A stretch of 64,000 nucleotides of DNA. Source: Orobanche coerulescens. Taxonomy: Eukaryota; Streptophyta; Magnoliopsida; Lamiales; Orobanchaceae. The DNA is taken from positions 9,783,501 through 9,847,500 of the forward strand of contig CM065819.1 in the NCBI GenBank assembly GCA_033398695.1, given 5' to 3'. This document shows, in pieces, positions 63,280 to 64,000 of this stretch. How positions within the stretch are numbered: the first letter of the stretch is position 1; the number at the start of each line of letters is the position of its first letter. The notes beneath the pieces are model-generated. The model saw only the letters and a program-made list of their open reading frames with translations, did not search any database and had not been told where the DNA came from. The position numbers and the translations under genes are program-made.

Positions 63280-64000
63280 CTAATACTGTCGCAAAGTGGT
63301 ACATTCAAATCCGGACATATATTGCTGAATTTCCGGCTTCATTCGCATGTCAAAATGGAAAATCCTCTCCGCCTCGGTCCTGACCAAGTGGCGCACATAA
63401 GTCAGCTGGTGATTAAAAGTCTTAATCACGTCCGTCACAGATGCTTCTAAATTTTGTGGTGAGAAAAACTCCCGAACTCGGGCCTCTCTAACTGGGCGAG
63501 GACAATACTGCGCTTCTATCATTAATTTGAATTCCGTCCAGTCAACATTATGCTCATCCGGTCGAATGGCCTCCCACCAGTCGAAAGCCTCCCCTGTCAG
63601 AAGATACTGGGCGATCGGAACCTTTCTATCGTTGGGACAGTTAATCCCGGCAAAATCTTCTCTAATTCCATCAGCCAGTGATCCCAAGAAAGCGTCTCAG
63701 CCGAACCGTCAAATTTCGGAGGATGCAATTTGATCACCTCGGTAAGCCATTTATCTCCCCGATTATCCACGTTATGCTGCTGTCCCATCGCCGTCTACAT
63801 GCGATCCACAACTTGAGCAAACTGGTTTATCTGAGCAACCACCTGCTGAAGCACTCCCGGCACGTTAGGATCTGCATTATTATTTGCCGATCCCTGTTGT
63901 CCCACGGAATGGGAATCCGTTCGACTAGCGGTTATTTCTGGGGTAGACGCCGACTCTTCTTGTCTCGCATTTCCACGTCCGCGTCCACGACCGCGTCCGC
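63280..64000 (-). pseudogene. gag: Gyp-7 Gag, N-terminal part cut by the window edge
   Basis: From 64000 downwards the frame reads an Arg/Gly-rich start (GRGRGRGRGNARQEES), VPGVLQQVVAQINQFAQVV, a stop near 63795, then MGQQHNVDNRGDKWLTEVIK and LHPPKFDGSAETLSWDHWL. A one-base shift near 63640 moves to the frame NCPNDRKVPIAQYLLTGEA, FDWWEAIRP, FKLMIEAQYCPRPVREAR and FHFDMRMKPEIQQYMSGFE. Together these form the Retrotrans_gag capsid domain of a chromovirus. The real start codon is beyond the window. Confidence 0.9.

Larger units (their letters stand above)
57301..64000 (-). mobile_element. Gyp-7: Ty3 chromovirus of the Gyp-2 family, 5' part outside window
   Basis: The 3' LTR (57301-59726) is followed on the minus strand (upwards) by PPT, chromodomain, integrase, RNase H, RT, protease, zinc knuckles and gag, leaving the window inside Gag at 64000. 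The pol sequence is very like Gyp-2. It is defective through a large integrase deletion, frameshifts and stops. Confidence 0.94.

Overview
This window is plant nuclear heterochromatin built almost wholly from nested LTR retrotransposons. I found no host protein gene, rRNA or tRNA gene. The plant assignment rests on initiator-Met and Asp-type primer binding sites, SIRE-like Copia gag/pol, Tekay/Del-like chromovirus pol, and very long LTRs (1.1 to about 4 kb) that start TGTAATACCC and end GGGTGTTACA. The species cannot be told from the sequence. Labels such as Copia-1 and Gyp-1 are mine.

Layout: Copia-1 (minus, SIRE-like) runs from before base 1 to 17074, with its 5' LTR at 15525-17074. It is split by Gyp-1 (1949-12683, plus, 3 kb LTRs, target duplication GATGA). 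Copia-1 itself sits inside the reverse transcriptase of Gyp-2 (17075-22177, plus), which is followed by a second, partial copy of its own LTR (to 23108). Next is Asp-1 (minus, tRNA-Asp-type PBS), whose LTR (23874-31990) is split by Gyp-3 (24116-30633, plus, no gag/pol, target duplication CTAAT). An LTR piece of Gyp-4 (33497-35134, minus) is interrupted by Copia-2 (35135 to about 42532, plus, badly broken, no 3' LTR seen). Gyp-5 is a roughly 4.2 kb minus-strand LTR (42533-42727 plus 52667-56693) split by the complete Gyp-6 (42728-52666, minus, two 2582-bp LTRs, target duplication AAGCC). A second partial Gyp-5 LTR (56694-57300) abuts Gyp-7 (57301 to beyond 64000, minus). Almost all gag/pol genes carry stops, frameshifts or domain deletions.

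The main discovery is in the LTR promoters. Seven families, from Copia and from two kinds of Ty3 element, carry short inverted-repeat motifs upstream of the TATA box at a pitch of 21-24 bp (mostly exactly 22 or 23), often in blocks of four. The core differs by family: TAGCGTGCGCTA (Copia-1, Gyp-2, Gyp-7), TTACGGCCGTAA (Asp-1, Gyp-6), TTACGTACGTAA (Gyp-5), GTGCCGCGGCAC (Gyp-3) and AGTATTTAAATACT (Copia-2). The pitch is kept while spacer sequence and motif identity change, and unrelated superfamilies share one motif. This suggests a convergent or exchanged regulatory module bound by a dimeric factor; the binding factor is inference.

Two further LTR features recur in the Ty3 families. One is a 23-25 nt hairpin about 35 bp from the LTR 3' end whose stem changes by paired substitutions. 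The other is a CTRAC, C/G hairpin, pyrimidine-AG module that looks like a 3' splice site, in three families paired with an upstream AG|GCAAGT donor-like site. A 56-bp tandem repeat is shared by the Gyp-4 LTR and the broken pol gene of Gyp-6.
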